This document shows positions 22,222 through 35,224 of a stretch of DNA of 64,000 nt, piece by piece (within the stretch, counting starts at the first letter, position 1; the number at the start of each line of letters is the position of its first letter). A program made the position numbers and the translations under genes. Under the pieces are notes generated by a model that saw nothing but the letters and a program-made list of their open reading frames with translations, had not been told where the DNA came from and searched no databases. The DNA is from Fennellomyces sp. T-0311 (Eukaryota; Mucoromycota; Mucoromycetes; Mucorales; Lichtheimiaceae): the NCBI GenBank assembly GCA_025266875.1, contig JALLLT010000027.1, forward strand, positions 496,001 through 560,000. The letters run 5' to 3'.

Positions 22222-25200
22222 ATGGACATTTTCGGTCGAAGCAGTAAAACCAAAGGGAAACGCGATCCCGTGGCTGCTTCTCGATCCGGTCTGACTGCTA
22301 GTACTAGTACTGGCAGCGGCAGCTCTCACAGACGTTCACCATCCCCATCCCCATCGTCTCATCCCACTTCACTGTCAAGTTTATACGGTTCTGAAACATC
22401 CAACGACGATTATGGACACAGTGAGCCATTTTTTTTTACCATTGAAACCAATCCTTTTTTTTTCCTAATGGTTTATTCTTTATTTAGATTCAGGGGAATC
22501 GTTACGAAGTTCACAAGCGACCAATAGTTCATTCTCGTTCATGAGCAGCAGTGATTCCGTAAACGAGTTATTGGCTACGCATCCTGACATGTTGACCGAT
22601 AGTCAGGTTGAAGCTCGGTTCGAAAAAATGCTGGTAACAAGATAGAAAAACGACAAGGCGTATGAAAAGTTTCTTACAAATATTCTGCAGACGCGTCGCG
22701 GTATCAATGATCCAAATGCACGAGCGGTCATGCTTGACTTTCCTATTGAAAAGAAACGACTCATGGTATCTCAGGATATCCAAGCAGAGACAGGAGCAAT
22801 GAAGTCATCCACGCAAACAGTTTCAAGGCGAGGCGTTGCGGCGGATACATCCGAGAAAAAGAGCCCTGAATTCTACGTGAAAAAGTTGTCAGAGCCCGAT
22901 ATGAAGGGAATCCATGCGAAAACGTTGGCTCATTTGAGTGTAAGCTTGAGGACAATGCCATTGAGGTACGCATTTGTTGTGTTTGTATGGTGCAATTGAA
23001 CGCTTACCTTGCCCAACTCTATTTTTATTTTATTTACATAAAGCTGGGTTCGACAATTTATTGACATGCGTGGCATGCAAATCATCACGGCAGCTCTTGG
23101 TGTCATCAACAAATCCAAACACAAGTAAGTTTGTTGGAAATTCCCAAGTCTCTAAGCAATGCAAATAACCTGCATCAGACGAGAAGTGGATTTGCAGGCA
23201 GAAGGTGAAATTCTTCGATGCTTCAAGGCGCTTTTGAACAATACTGTAAAAAAAAAATGCGTGGAGGTGCGGGATTTCGATTCAGTTCAATTGACAGGTG
23301 GTTATTAGGTCGGCGTCAGAGAAGCACTTAAATGCCCGCAAAGTGTTCAAGAAATTGTGTATTCCATTGTATCACCGTCCATGACGAATCGCCGACTGGT
23401 CTGCGAAGTTCTTGTGTTTTTATGCTACTACAAAGTCCCCGTTGGCCAGGAACTGGTGCTCAAATCGATGGATAATCTGCGCGATGTGCGACGGGGATAC
23501 GGAAGATTCGATGCATGGTTCAGGGAATTGCGACTGTCGCTCAGTGGACGCGGTCGCATGGGAAGTCTTGTGGGTGCCAGCGACGATTACAAGCAACTCA
23601 GCTCGCATGGCAGTACGGCAGATAGTCAATTGTGTGAATATACGGTTGGTAATTCATTTATTTATTTAAAAAGAACAAAAAGAGCGAAAAAAAAACCTAA
23701 CTGGCGTTTTAGCTGTACAATATGCTACTTGTCAATGCCATCGTCAACGTAGTGGAAGATCCCGAAATGCGAATCCACTTGCGGAACCAAATGAATGCCT
23801 CGGGACTCGAACGACTGATGGACCAAATGCTCGAATTACACAGCGAACAAATCGATATCCAAGTGCGAGAGTTCAGAATGTTATCAGAAAACGATCAGGA
23901 CGACATTATGGAAGTGTATCACGAACGTGTACTGCGCGACTTGAACGATCCGCGCGATGTGTTCGAATGCGTCCTTGCGAGTGTGGAAGGGACACGCAGC
24001 TACGACTTTTTCCTCAGTTGTTTGCAACACATCCTATTGATTCGAGACGAAGCCGAACTGAAGCCGCGCTATTTCCAAGTCATTGACAATTTGATCACCC
24101 AAGTTGTACTGGATCACAAAGGACTTGTTGAAGATTTTTCGGCAACGTACGGTACCTCGGTACAGCATTTGATCGATAAATTCGCCGATCAGGATCAACT
24201 TCAGGCAACACTGGAGGAAATTCGAGGATTGCAAGAAATGTACGATGATCTCGCTTTGGAACGCGATGAACTGCAACGGCAGTTGGAAGAAAATGGCGGT
24301 ACCGATGGTAAGACATTGTTGGTTGTCAAGGAAACGAATAAAGATGATAATAAGAGTGGGATATAGGACGAGAATTGATCCAAATGAGAGAAAAGACGGC
24401 ATCCCTGGAGGATTTGTTACGAATGTCTCGACATACGATATCTACGCTCCAACAAAAGCTTCGTGATCTGCAAGGGGAATACGAACGGGATTTGGAAGCC
24501 ATGCAAACGCAATTGGATGTATTTTATAAAGCAGTGGATGATTCGCGCGACGATGATGATGAAGAGGATGATGGTGATATCATTATTTCCCGATCAAGTT
24601 TTGCAAAGGCGGTCGGACGAATACGAGCCCACGAAAGTTTGGAAGGAAAGAGTAATAAGGAGGAAGATGGAGCAGATGGAAATGCAACCAAAGATACGGT
24701 AAAACTGATTAGTAACAGAGAGAAGGTTTTTTTTTTACGTATTCTAATGGTGGACTATACTGTTACTAGGAAAACGCCAAAACACACGAAGATAAATATA
24801 AATCCATGGCAGTCAACTTGTCTGAAGAGTTCAAAAACCAATTGGCCATGCAATTTGGTTCGAGCAGTGGACTTGCTGACTTTGTTGTACCGGGTTCGAT
24901 GCCATTGATGGGTTCTTCTGCACGATGGGGAAATGCTCGTCGACGAAACAATCCAATGCATCCTACCGTTACTCGAAATTCAGATGAAGATAATGCGGTA
25001 TCACCGACCATGACACTTCAAGAAGAGCTCAAGGCGAACTTTAGCAGTTTTGGTCGATCCGGCTCTACAGGATCCAGGCGGTACATATCATTGATATATT
25101 GATTTGTGTGTATGTGTATATCTAAGATAAGCAACCCAATTCGATGTGTATATAGATCTTCTGATAGCTCGGTTGAACACAACATTCGTCCTAGCGCAAG

Positions 25201-27422
25201 AAAAGCGAGTACTAGCGATGGTGCTGTATCACCCACGCTGACCCTTCAAGACGAACTCAAAGCAAACTTTGCCAGTTTCGCAGGCTCAAGTTTTGCCGGA
25301 TCAAAAAGGTAAGCCATTTTTTTTTATACATTACTTGATTCCTTAAAAAAAGAGCATCGATCATAGATCATCCGCCAGTTCAATTGGGCAGGTTAGCGAG
25401 AGCAGTGACGAATTCGATATTGACCAATACTCGCGATTCACACAACGAAGAAAACTGTCGAGTGATAAAAGTCGACCTCCGCAACTATCGCTAAAACTTG
25501 ACGACGATCCGTTGACAACTTCTGAATTCCTAGACGGCACCTCACTCCAATCCGACGCCCGACAAAACGCATCCACCGAAAGCATACGTATCGACACGGA
25601 TGCGCTTTTGAATACATCCACGCGACGCAGCAGATACAATTCTTCGGCATCCTCGATTGGAACAGATACGCGGCACTCGAGTGATCTGGCATCCAAAGAT
25701 GGTCGTCGCCAGTCGCCTCTTGAACATTATGGATTGTCACCCGATGGCGACCATGATGATGAACAAGTGTTTACGAGGAATCGATTGAATAGCGGCTCTT
25801 CACTTCGAACCGCACGAAGATTTTCGACTGAAACCAGTTCCAAACAACAGCAAGAAGGATCTGCTCCTTCGACAATGGCTGCTGCTCCTCCTCCTCCACC
25901 GCCACCGCCGCCTCCACCACCCATCTTTCCGTCCACATCTGCTCCAACACAAAATACAAGTGATGTATCAGTTCCATCGTCCCATTCCGCAACAACTGCT
26001 GCACCTCCTCCTCCTCCTCCACCACCACCGCCCCCCATTCTTCCTTCCGTCGCTGCTGGAAACCAGGATCCTAGCGCTGCGACTGGTTCACCAATGAACT
26101 CTAATGCCGGCATTCCGCCACCACCGCCACCTCCTCCTCCACCAGGCAGTGGACCACCCATTGCTTCATCCGAAGAAGAACCTCCAAAGCCACCATCACC
26201 CGGAGTACCCGGCACTCCACCAGCACCGCCTCCACCTCCACCCAATGCGCCGGCACCACCTACAGCCATGGCCGTTGCACCGCGCAAAACCATGAACCAT
26301 ATCGCTGGCGTCAAGTTACGAGCACTGCAGTGGCAAAAGATGACAATGGATCGTTTGAATAAAACGGTTTGGATGCTAAACAACGAAGATGACGATGCAT
26401 CGTTGGAAAACAAGTTGGATATGGAAGGTATCTTCAACCAAATGGAAGAAATGTTTGCGCAAAAGATCATTGCCAAGGCAAATCGAGCGAAAAAAGAAGC
26501 CAAACAAGAAATCTGCATCCTTGATTCTCGAAAAGCCCACATTATCAGTAAGCAATTTGCATCACTATTAGTTATTTTGAGTATCATTTAACAGTTTTCT
26601 TTGATGATAGACATTGCCATCTTGGCAAAGCTCAAACATATACCGTTCCGGGAAGCAAAGAACAAGATTTTGGCAATTGACGATCGTTTCTGTACCGAGA
26701 TTTTATTGAAGAATCTTCTGGCAAATGCTCCAACGCCAGATGAAATGGGTAAATTGACCGTATTTGTAAAGACGGCCTCGGAAGAAGACTTGCAGAACCT
26801 GTCCAAATCAGATGCATTCTGTGCAGAGGTAAAAAGAAGTGGATGTATATGGTTTTCTTTTTATTGTACACTGAAAACTGCATTCATATAGATCATCACT
26901 ATTCCCCGGTTCAAGGAAAGATTCGATACGATGCTTTTCAGAGTAACATTTTCGGAAAGAATAGCCCAGCTTGGCAAGGTAAAAGGAAATAGCAAATTGG
27001 TTGAACTTTTTGCCTCACATGGTTTTTTATAGAACATGGCCAATGTCATGGATGCATCCACATCTTTAAAGGAGTCAAAGGCGTTCAAGGATCTGTTGAG
27101 TGTAAGTATATAACGGAGCACACTGTTGGACCATGCTAATTTTTGTTCCACAGCTTGTTTTGATGGTTGGTAACTTTTTGAACGGAACCAATTTCCAAGG
27201 TGGTGCATTTGGTATCCGCATTGCCAGTATAAACAAGGTAGGCTTAGACAAAGGCCAAAGTCACCGTGAAAACTAATGTATTCTTTAGATTGTTGATACC
27301 AAATCTTCCTCGAATGAGACGACGCTGCTGCACTTTTTGGTTGGCATGATCGAACAAAAGTTCCCCGATATCAGTGAGACGTTGCTCGAAGATCTTCAGT
27401 TGTGCGGAGAAGCATGTCGAGG

Positions 27423-27453
<31 letters not shown>

Positions 27454-28387
27454 AATGAACCAAATATAAAAAAAAAATCGACAACAAAATATAGTGACGA
27501 TCCAGGATCTTATCAAGGACTACAATGAATTACGTGTCGGTTTGCAAAAGTTGATTCATGAATTGGAACGATACGAGAATGACCAAGAGAATATTCCTGA
27601 AAATGATCGATTCATTGAAGTCATGACGGCTTTCCGTGATTCAGCTATTGAAAAGTTTGATCAGCTCGAAGTACGGTACACTTCCATGGATATTGCGTAC
27701 AAGGATGTGGTTACCTATTTTGGTGAAAACCCGCGAGACATGAAGCCAGATGAATTCTTTGGTGTGTTCAAGACGTTTACATCAAGTTGGGAGGTAAAAC
27801 AAGAACAATTCGCTGTATATGTCCACAGTAACTGATCTTTTTCCATGCAGCGTGCGCGTGCTGATATAATCGCACAACGTAAAAAGATGGAACAACTAGA
27901 GCGTGCGAAGCATTTCGAAGAGCAACGAAAAGAACATGCCAAACGCGCTCGCAAGCGATCTAGTGAATTACATGGTGAAGGTATATATATATAAAGTCAT
28001 GTGCGAATTATGAAAACTAACCGTCATAAAAAAGATAACGAAGCGCAAGAAGCCAAAGATATCATGGATACCCTACTCCATAAACTGCGGTCGGGCGAAC
28101 TTTCGTCTGCAGCCAAACGAAGGAGTATGAACAACCGACGTATGTCCATGGCAGCGCGTCGAGAGTGGCGACGAACACGAAGTGAATCTGTTGCCATGCG
28201 GGCAGAAGATTTATTAAAGCATATCCAGAACGAAGAAGAACCACCTTTACCGACCACACCTCTACCAACGACACGATCACGCAGTGGGTCTCGAAAGCTG
28301 GCTGCGTCGGAACGAATGTTGCGACTCGCTTCCCTTGCAGAGGAAAAGACCACTGATTCTCAGTCAGACGAGACTAAAGACTTGTAA
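22222..28387 (+). CDS. Diaphanous-type formin (GBD/FH3-FH1-FH2-DAD)
   Basis: Formins nucleate and elongate unbranched actin filaments and are activated by Rho GTPases at growth sites. About fifteen exons are readable. After a Ser-rich N-terminus, the GBD/FH3 region runs from 'ESPEFYVKKL'-like sequence to about 24360 (RQFIDMRGMQIITAALGVIN, 'RDVFECVLASVEGTRSYDFF'). It is followed by a coiled coil ('LEEIRGLQEMYDDLALERDE'). FH1 (about 25870-26280) has three long proline runs. FH2 starts at KLRALQWQKM, includes LMVGNFLNGTNFQGGAFGIR, and ends near 27960. A DAD autoinhibition motif follows: MDTLLHKLRSGEL with the basic cluster AAKRRSMNNRR. Upstream of FH1 a motif is duplicated in two successive exons (see findings). 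Intron 27421-27483 contains a 29-base A run. The architecture equals Bni1/SepA/Dia, and a complete GBD-DAD pair implies autoinhibition. Confidence 0.93.
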
Positions 28388-29181
28388 AACTTTAGAAATA
28401 ATATACCATGCCTCAATAAACAAACAAATGCATAAATCATTCGCTAAACACGGATATATCTTTAGTCTTTATTGTACAAAGAATGTAAAGGGGGGCGTAT
28501 CAGATTCTGTACTCTTGATTTGGCTATTTTTATGATATCGCCACCTTTTTACTCCTTTGTTTATTGTCCTGGGGTCTTTCATAAGTTGAGCGCCGTTTCA
28601 TACGAGGTATTATTGAGACGAACAGAGTTGGCTCGCCAATGTGTGGATAGCATTCACTTGAACGTGCATGTAAGCCCAGTACCTAATCGAGGTTCTTAAT
28701 GTGCTTTTAGCCAGTAACCATTTGTTTAGCAGAAAAAACAATGACATTTCTTTATGTATGAGTGTGGAGCTTGAAGCCAATATATATTGCATCTCCTTTA
28801 AATTTGCATGTGTCAGGATCCAGTTACTAATTTTTCTGTGCATACAATTGACACTTTTTATGAAATGCACAAAAGGCGTAAAATAATCCAGGCAATCGGG
28901 TAATCCGATTCAAAAGTGCATCATTCAACTTTAAATCCTACTAAAAATGTGACAATGAAGGGTTGATCATCAATTCATTTATTGTTGCGTCAGAGGCAGG
29001 TTTGTGCGTGTGATGAGCGTCTCACAAAAAAAAAGTAGCCCCTGAATGATCATCTCCTTGATAATATAGATGACTGAAATATATATAGACTACTGCAGTT
29101 GCCCTCTGATTGATCATTTTACCACTCTCTTTTTTAATTGCTCACACTTTCCTTTACACACCCTTTCCATTCATTTTCGAC
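28388..29181. other. Intergenic region
   Basis: AT-rich, no supportable gene. AATAAA-like signals lie just after the formin stop (around 28416). The last 100 bp are probably the promoter and leader of the small secreted protein at 29182. Confidence 0.4.
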
Positions 29182-29427
29182 ATGTCAAACTGGTTGCGGA
29201 TTCTAATTCTCATCACTTCACTGCTGGCAGTTTCCATGGCAGCCGACTGCTTCTGCAAGAACTTACCACCCATTTATACTGAAGACTGCTGCCTGGGCAC
29301 ATTTGGAGAACTGCGCAACGACTTTGGAACCCATTGTATCTTTCAAAATTATACAAACTTGGGCGACTTTAACCGTTGTTGCGATTCATATTTCGGTATG
29401 GCGCGTTGTGTTCTTTCACCTCGGTGA
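29182..29427 (+). CDS. Small secreted cysteine-rich protein
   Basis: An 81-residue ORF starts at the ATG at 29182. It begins with a typical signal peptide: basic residue, hydrophobic core LRILILITSLLAVSMAA, and a likely cleavage after Ala-Ala about residue 21. The mature part has eight cysteines in the order C-x-C, CC, C, CC, C (DCFCKN, DCCLG, THC, RCCD, RC), consistent with four disulfides. There are two potential N-glycosylation sites (NYT and nearby). No domain is recognised. The pattern differs from hydrophobins (C-CC-C-C-CC-C order not met) and from classical CFEM spacing. It could be a cell-wall, antimicrobial or effector-like protein. A possible splice donor (GTATGG at 29396) lies near the 3' end, so a longer spliced form is conceivable. 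Confidence 0.7.
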   Translation: MSNWLRILILITSLLAVSMAADCFCKNLPPIYTEDCCLGTFGELRNDFGTHCIFQNYTNLGDFNRCCDSYFGMARCVLSPR

Positions 29428-29611
29428 AGGAAAAAAAAAATACATTTCGTCTGTAATTCAGTTTCACATCCCAACCCAACGGCATCCAAAGTACAATCTT
29501 ATCATTAGAGAAACAAATGTACAACATTACGAAACTTTAAATATAAGTTCTATTTTTTTGAACATTCATCCCGATTAGTGATAAAAAGAAAAAAAAACAG
29601 TAAGGAGATCG

Positions 29612-29742
29612 ATGCTGAGTTCCAGCATTACGTTTTTTGCAGTCATTCTTTCCACTGCTTCGGAAAGGGCGACTGTTTTTTTTGTGTAAAAGACTGTGGT
29701 GAAGGATGCTGTGTTTGTCGAAAAAGCTGCTTAGGCGAGTAA
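29612..29742 (+). pseudogene. Second small Cys-rich ORF, apparently frameshifted at a T8 run
   Basis: An ATG at 29612 opens a frame with a hydrophobic signal-like start (MLSSSITFFAVILSTA) that stops at 29689. A different frame contains nine to ten cysteines in about 35 codons, ending GEGCCVCRKSCLGE at a TAA (29740-29742). The two frames meet at an eight-T homopolymer (29676-29683), where a one-base length change would link them. This may be a decayed gene, a sequencing indel, or the last exon of a spliced gene using an acceptor near 29642 (TTTTTTGCAG). Confidence 0.35.
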
Positions 29743-32700
29743 TTTGGGACCATCCCGATAACCAAGAGGCGTCCGTAAAAAGTAATACTTTATAGTATGG
29801 AACAATACCCCAGGCACGAACTTCACCCCTTCCTACGTACCATGCAAGACAACATTTCGTTGCATGGTTACGATAGACATTCTTGAATCATTCAAGTTAT
29901 GGTTTGCAAGCCAGGATGATTATAAATAAGATTTCATTAAAGCATATGCTCTTTTTTTTCCTCCCATTTAAGGCCAACGACTGCCCGAGGAGTCCGAGAT
30001 GGGTAGTTTCCCTAGTAAGGATTCGCTCCGTGTTTTATAAATTTGTAAAAGACATATTGGTTCAGGTGTAAATGATCGACAAACAAATTACACGATTACG
30101 TAAGATGATGAGTGTAGACTATTCAAATTAGATACGTATCTGCTAGACCTTCCAAATAGCTATCTCGACTGCACCTATCTCTATCGATGGGTTTTCCAAC
30201 GATCGCGATATACAAAGAAAAGTCATGGCGCAGGTGTTGTGACGTGGCAATGGTACTCCCCTCCCCCCCACTTTAACAAAATGCCCCAACCCTACGAGGC
30301 ACTCATCTTCCAATAATAATCCAGCATATGCCGGATCAAGTAGACTGCACTGAAACGAGTATCTGCATAACCATGATGACTTGCTGTAGGTCGGATCAGA
30401 CTTGACAGATGCGTTGGTGGCAGAGGAACATGCTCAAAGAATAGGCCTTTCCAGTATCGAAATACGGTCAGTTTCATGCTAAATTTTCATGGATCGAGAA
30501 CTCTTGATATAAAAGCTATTACCACAGTGATTCTACCAATGAACGCTTATGAATACGTGCAGATACTGTTTTGTTATCGTCTTTTTCACTTATTTGAATC
30601 ACTACGTATTCTCGAATGAACTAGATCGATGCCGTGATACTACTTTGGAAAGCCAAAAGATGTGGTTCATCTTGGTATTCAGTCTATATTAAACTAGAGT
30701 CAATGGCACATGTATGCGTAAAAGAAGTGCATCATACCTAAATCTATATTTCGTGATCAGCTCGTTTGAATGATGAACTTGTTTCCACACCAGCGTTGAA
30801 AATATATCGGGATTGGAGTATTTATATTCTCTCCACACTTCATACCTCTCTCCACTGCAAAAGACAGGCTAATCCGGCCGAACTATTAATTTTTGTACTG
30901 AACTATAAAGGTAGCTAACAAAGGCATTTGAAACAGCTTGTCAACTGACACTTTCTATAAATAATGTATTGCAGGAAATATATGGTTCCACGGCAATTCC
31001 TCACATAACCATTTTTTGTAGTAGCGGGATATCCGGCGATGAATGCACATATTAAAAAACTTGCGCCATGTTTATCAATTTCATTCATCTTGGTATATCA
31101 ATTCAAGTTATTCGTAAAATACCGGCAAGTTTTGGCGTACAGAGATATATTAAAAAAAAACATGTCTCTGCAGCAGCAATTGGTCGACGATACGCAATGC
31201 TATGCAAAACGGTAATGACCGAATGCTGCATTATTCGCTTACAGCAACTGTTGCTTACTTTTGCTTTTGAGAACATTTTGGAAACCATTCCTGACTTTTT
31301 TGTGAATCCTAGTGCGACTTTTTTTTCCACTTTCCGGAAACAGTATATTGTGAGTTGATAATGCCAATCTACTCTTGGACTAGAATGATCGTACGGTACC
31401 GGAATAGCAAAAAGTTGGGTTTGCTATTCTCAAAATTATCTTACAAAGTGATTCAACACGGTAAGAATGCTTTACGCACCTTCGTAAACTTTCTATTGCG
31501 TATTTCTTGAAATGCAAAAGTAACTGTACTACCAATGGTAATCTAAAGAGGAAATCCAACTATAGATATCTGACGGAGAACAAGCAACAGTGTAACGAGC
31601 TAAAAAAAAATGCTACGCCATATTGAAAGGCACATTCCTTTCACTCGGATTTCTGTACCAAGAAGCAGCACTAATTTATCCTCCGTGTCACGCCAGGATA
31701 AAAGAGCCTTGCCGTCCGAAAATCCCCGGCATGGTCTCATTATTTGAACAGATTCTTTGGGGAGAAAAAGACTGTTGCATCACCAATGCTTAGTGGCAAT
31801 CAGGAAACCTATCTAGGAAGTAAATAGTAACACAACAAATTGTATTTAGCAGGGGACGGATCGGCTTAGCGTATCCGAATAAGTTAATATCAAGGTTAGC
31901 TTGCCATTCATTGGTGCATATAAAGATAATCAGAGCTTGGGATACCGATGGATAGCCATCCAGAGTTTAAAAAAAAAAGGCGGGCGCCAAAAGGAAAAGC
32001 GGATCTTTCGGTGACAGTCCTTAGCTGTTGTGGATGGTGGCACACTGAGAATCACCTGTATAACCAAAACCGGTCGAATCAGCAGCACTCGAAACTCCTG
32101 TACACAGTTTATGTGTCGCTCATGCTTGCATAAATTGACATAAACGATCAAAACACGTGCAACCGAAAGAAAGATTCCTCGCACCCCTTTTCTCAGCGTA
32201 TACGATCGTCGATAGCAAAAAAAAGTTTTTAATAATAGCACTCCCTTTCTCCAACATTCCGATGTTGGATTAGGATTTTCTGAAACGGCTAGCTGTGTGT
32301 CGTGTGTCGATCTTTCAACAGGATGAGAGTAGCTCCTTTAGCTTCAATTGGATCTCGGGTGCTGTTCTGCAATGCTTTTTGAGTTGCCACTCATGTAAAC
32401 ATTCCATTATAATATTTGCACCGAGCTCCAGTGGCCAAAATGCGGCTCCTATTCAGATCTACTTTTATCTGCAGTTCGTATGTAGTGGATCCCGTATTAT
32501 CATGCGATGTGCCAAGGTGATGTGGGACCCTAGACGCGAATGACCCTATATAAATTTAAGCTCTCCCTTCAAATTTGCAGCTTGAGGACGACAGCAGCAA
32601 GGGTCTTTCTATACTGACGATGCAAAAAGTCGAATCGACGACGATGGTTGGTATGAGGCCAAGAATGGATGAAGTAATCGGGCGGAGTAAAAGCTCTTTT

Positions 32701-33401
32701 TGAAGAATGTGGAAAGGTCAGACGGGTGAAACGTAGCAACCTGTCACCACGCAAACACAGGCGCAGACTAAAAAAAATTATTTCGCGAGGCCTTGAGTAG
32801 AAAACCCCCCTTGGAGATTCGACACAATGTTTATGCCACAGGTAAGAGAAACCGATCCATAATGGCCAGGGTGGAGCAAAATGAACTGAGTTTTTTGCGG
32901 TTACGGTGATTAGCAGCCGAAATTGACGCCAGAACAAAAGGCCATGCTTCGTCAACGTACGGTTGGCACGGTTTCCAACTTTGTCACTGTTGTGTTGGCG
33001 CTTCGTGCGGGTAAGTAGGGTGGGGTTTTCCAAGTGTCAACTATGTGCGAAAGGAGAATGGACCTTGCAGTTGTATAGGAGGCTAACAGCATGCGTCATG
33101 TGTAGCTCCATTTGCGCTGGAATACGTGAAAAAGTTCTTTTAAGAGCAAGCAAACACAAATTTTTGCGTCGAGATAGAAAAAAGAAAAAAAAAGTTTGGT
33201 CGTGTTGCCATGCAACTTGAAGGAGTTTTGATCAGGTTTTTTCAATAAAAAACCACCACACTGCAACACATTTTTTGCGTTTCTCTTTTTCTCTTTTCGT
33301 CCCGCCATTCCCCTTCCCCGCCTACTCCGTTTCGCGTCCACTTCCCCTTCCCGACATTGCAACCTCATAAACCGAACGGCTCGCGCATTGTGCAATAGCT
33401 C
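29743..33401. other. Long gene-poor region
   Basis: About 3.7 kb without a supportable gene. ORFs at 31068-31358, 31930-32241 and 32295-32543 have no recognisable domain, no convincing splice partners and AT-driven composition. The last 150 bp are pyrimidine-rich and are probably the promoter/leader of the gene at 33402. Confidence 0.4.
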
Positions 33402-35224
33402 ATGTTTGCCAAATCGAAGCGATTCCAAGAAGGTAACGCACGACGCCGGAGTTGACCCGAGAGGGTCCCGACCTCATAGCTTATGCAACACTTGCAGGTA
33501 CGAAAGAATACGTACCAGGACCAGGCGAATACAACATTCCAACGGCCGATGAGCTGAGCAAACATAAACGATACGGCTTCCTCAACCAGGGCAGCCGCTT
33601 CAACAGCGGTGATGGTCCAGGTAATATTAGTTTGAAACCTGCTGGAAACACGTGGTGTGTGTGTGGGTTGTATGGCAACACTTTATACTTATTATTCGCA
33701 CAGTCGAGATATCTGCCGATTTTTTCGCGGGAGACAGTTCCACAGCGAGTCTCTCCAGCGAAACCCGCTTCTCAGTCTCCACCTCCAGCAACAAGACCGA
33801 GGACGCACGCACTCGACGCCAGATTGGTGAGATTGCGTCCCAGTTCGAAAAGTACCGCCACTCTATGCAAAAGGAGATCGAGTCTCTCCATCTCAAGAAC
33901 CGCAAGCTGGAGTCCAGCCTGCAGTCGACCATGCTCGACAAGGAAACCGCCCAGGCCACGGTGCTCCGCAAGGACCAGGAACTTGCAGCCATGCGGATGG
34001 AGAATATGAATCTGCAGAAATCGGTAAATGCTTGCATTTTGTATGTGTGTAAAAAACACCTAGCACATTTCTCATGTAATATCCGGCCCTGACCTCCTTA
34101 GCTGGGTCGCCTGGAAAAGAATATTGACAAGTCGCCCAAGGTGATACGGCTCCAGAAACGCCTGGACCACCTGGAGCATGAATTGAAAGATGCCAACGAT
34201 GCGCTGATTAATGCGCAGCAGGCAGCCGATGACGAGCAGCAGCGGCTGGCTGCCATCAACATGCAAAAGGACGAGACCATTTTGGAGCTGACGGATCGAA
34301 TAGACAAGCAATCCGAGACAATCCATCAGCTGCAAAGCACCATAACTGAGAAAAACGAACATCTACAGCAAGTGCGAGACGACGACCAGCGAATAATAGA
34401 CGGCCTGCAGTCCAAGCTGGAAGAAACGATACGTAATCTGACTGCAGCTCATGAAACACTGGACCAAAAAGAGCAGCAAGCAGTTGCCCTGAATGGCGAA
34501 ATTGCGCAGCAACAGCAGGAACTCAACGACATGTGCACCCAAAAGATCGCACTTCAGACCGAAATAGCCGATCTGAACGAAAAGCACCAAGATGAGCGCG
34601 AGGAATGGAATACAAACCGCAAGGAACTAGAACATGAAATAGAACATCTCCAGCAGCAGTTGCAAGAACGAGCAGCGGAGATAACAGGATTGGGTGCGCA
34701 ACTAGCTGAGGGTAATCGGGAGCTCAGTGAGCTTCAACAAAAAGCCAAAGAGCAGTATGAGCAGCTGCGTTCCAAGGACGGTATTATCCAAAGCCTGCAT
34801 GTGCGATTTGACACATATAATACCCATGTGACAAAAGTCATGCATGAGATGAGGGTACGAATGAAATCCAAGCACCCGCAGCGGGATCGTGAAGTCGATC
34901 GTCTGACAAGGGAGCTCCGCGAGGCCAAAAAGTTTATCAACATGCAAGCACAACAACTTGACGGCTTAAAGTCGGAGCTGCATTGGATGTCGCGCTGGAA
35001 CCGCCAGTTGAACCAACTCATAGAAGCTATCCATCAAGACGATCTGGCCCAAGGCTTTATCACAGAATACCAAAGTACGGATTCTGACAGGGGTGACGAG
35101 CAAGCCAAAGGTATGGAAGAGGGAAATTTTTTCTTAAAAATGTGAGCGCGCGCTAAGTTCCTGGTTAGATGCTGCTGTCCCGAAGAACGATTCGGGTTTC
35201 GGTACCACCCCGAAAGAACCGTAG
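33402..35224 (+). CDS. HMMR/RHAMM-like coiled-coil protein
   Basis: The start ATG at 33402 gives MFAKSKRFQEG. A 59-bp intron leads to 'TKEYVPGPGEYNIPTADEL' and GFLNQGSRF. This reproduces the layout of the HMMR N-terminal domain (basic start, PSPGAYDVK-like turn, FQKSQRF-like end); the PGPGEY turn also resembles microtubule-associated STPGR/SHIPPO motifs. The rest, about 420 residues, is almost continuous coiled coil (heptads through 'QSTITEKNEHLQQVRDDDQR' and onward). The last intron (GTATGG..GGTTAG, about 35111-35167) skips the stop at 35145, and the final exon ends ..TTPKEP at the TAG 35222-35224. In animals HMMR is a spindle and centrosome microtubule protein. A similar cytoskeletal role here is inference. 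Confidence 0.75.

Noticed and set aside
25727..26587. 286-codon Gly-rich ORF on the minus strand
   Set aside because: Shadow of the proline-coded FH1 region of the formin (CCN codons read as NGG/GGN).
29182..29427. Hydrophobin assignment for the 8-Cys protein
   Set aside because: Cysteine order is C, C, CC, C, CC, C rather than C-CC-C-C-CC-C, and the length and hydrophobic pattern do not fit.
31068..31358. 96-codon ORF as a gene
   Set aside because: No domain, no splice partners, and AT-rich composition like the surrounding intergenic DNA.
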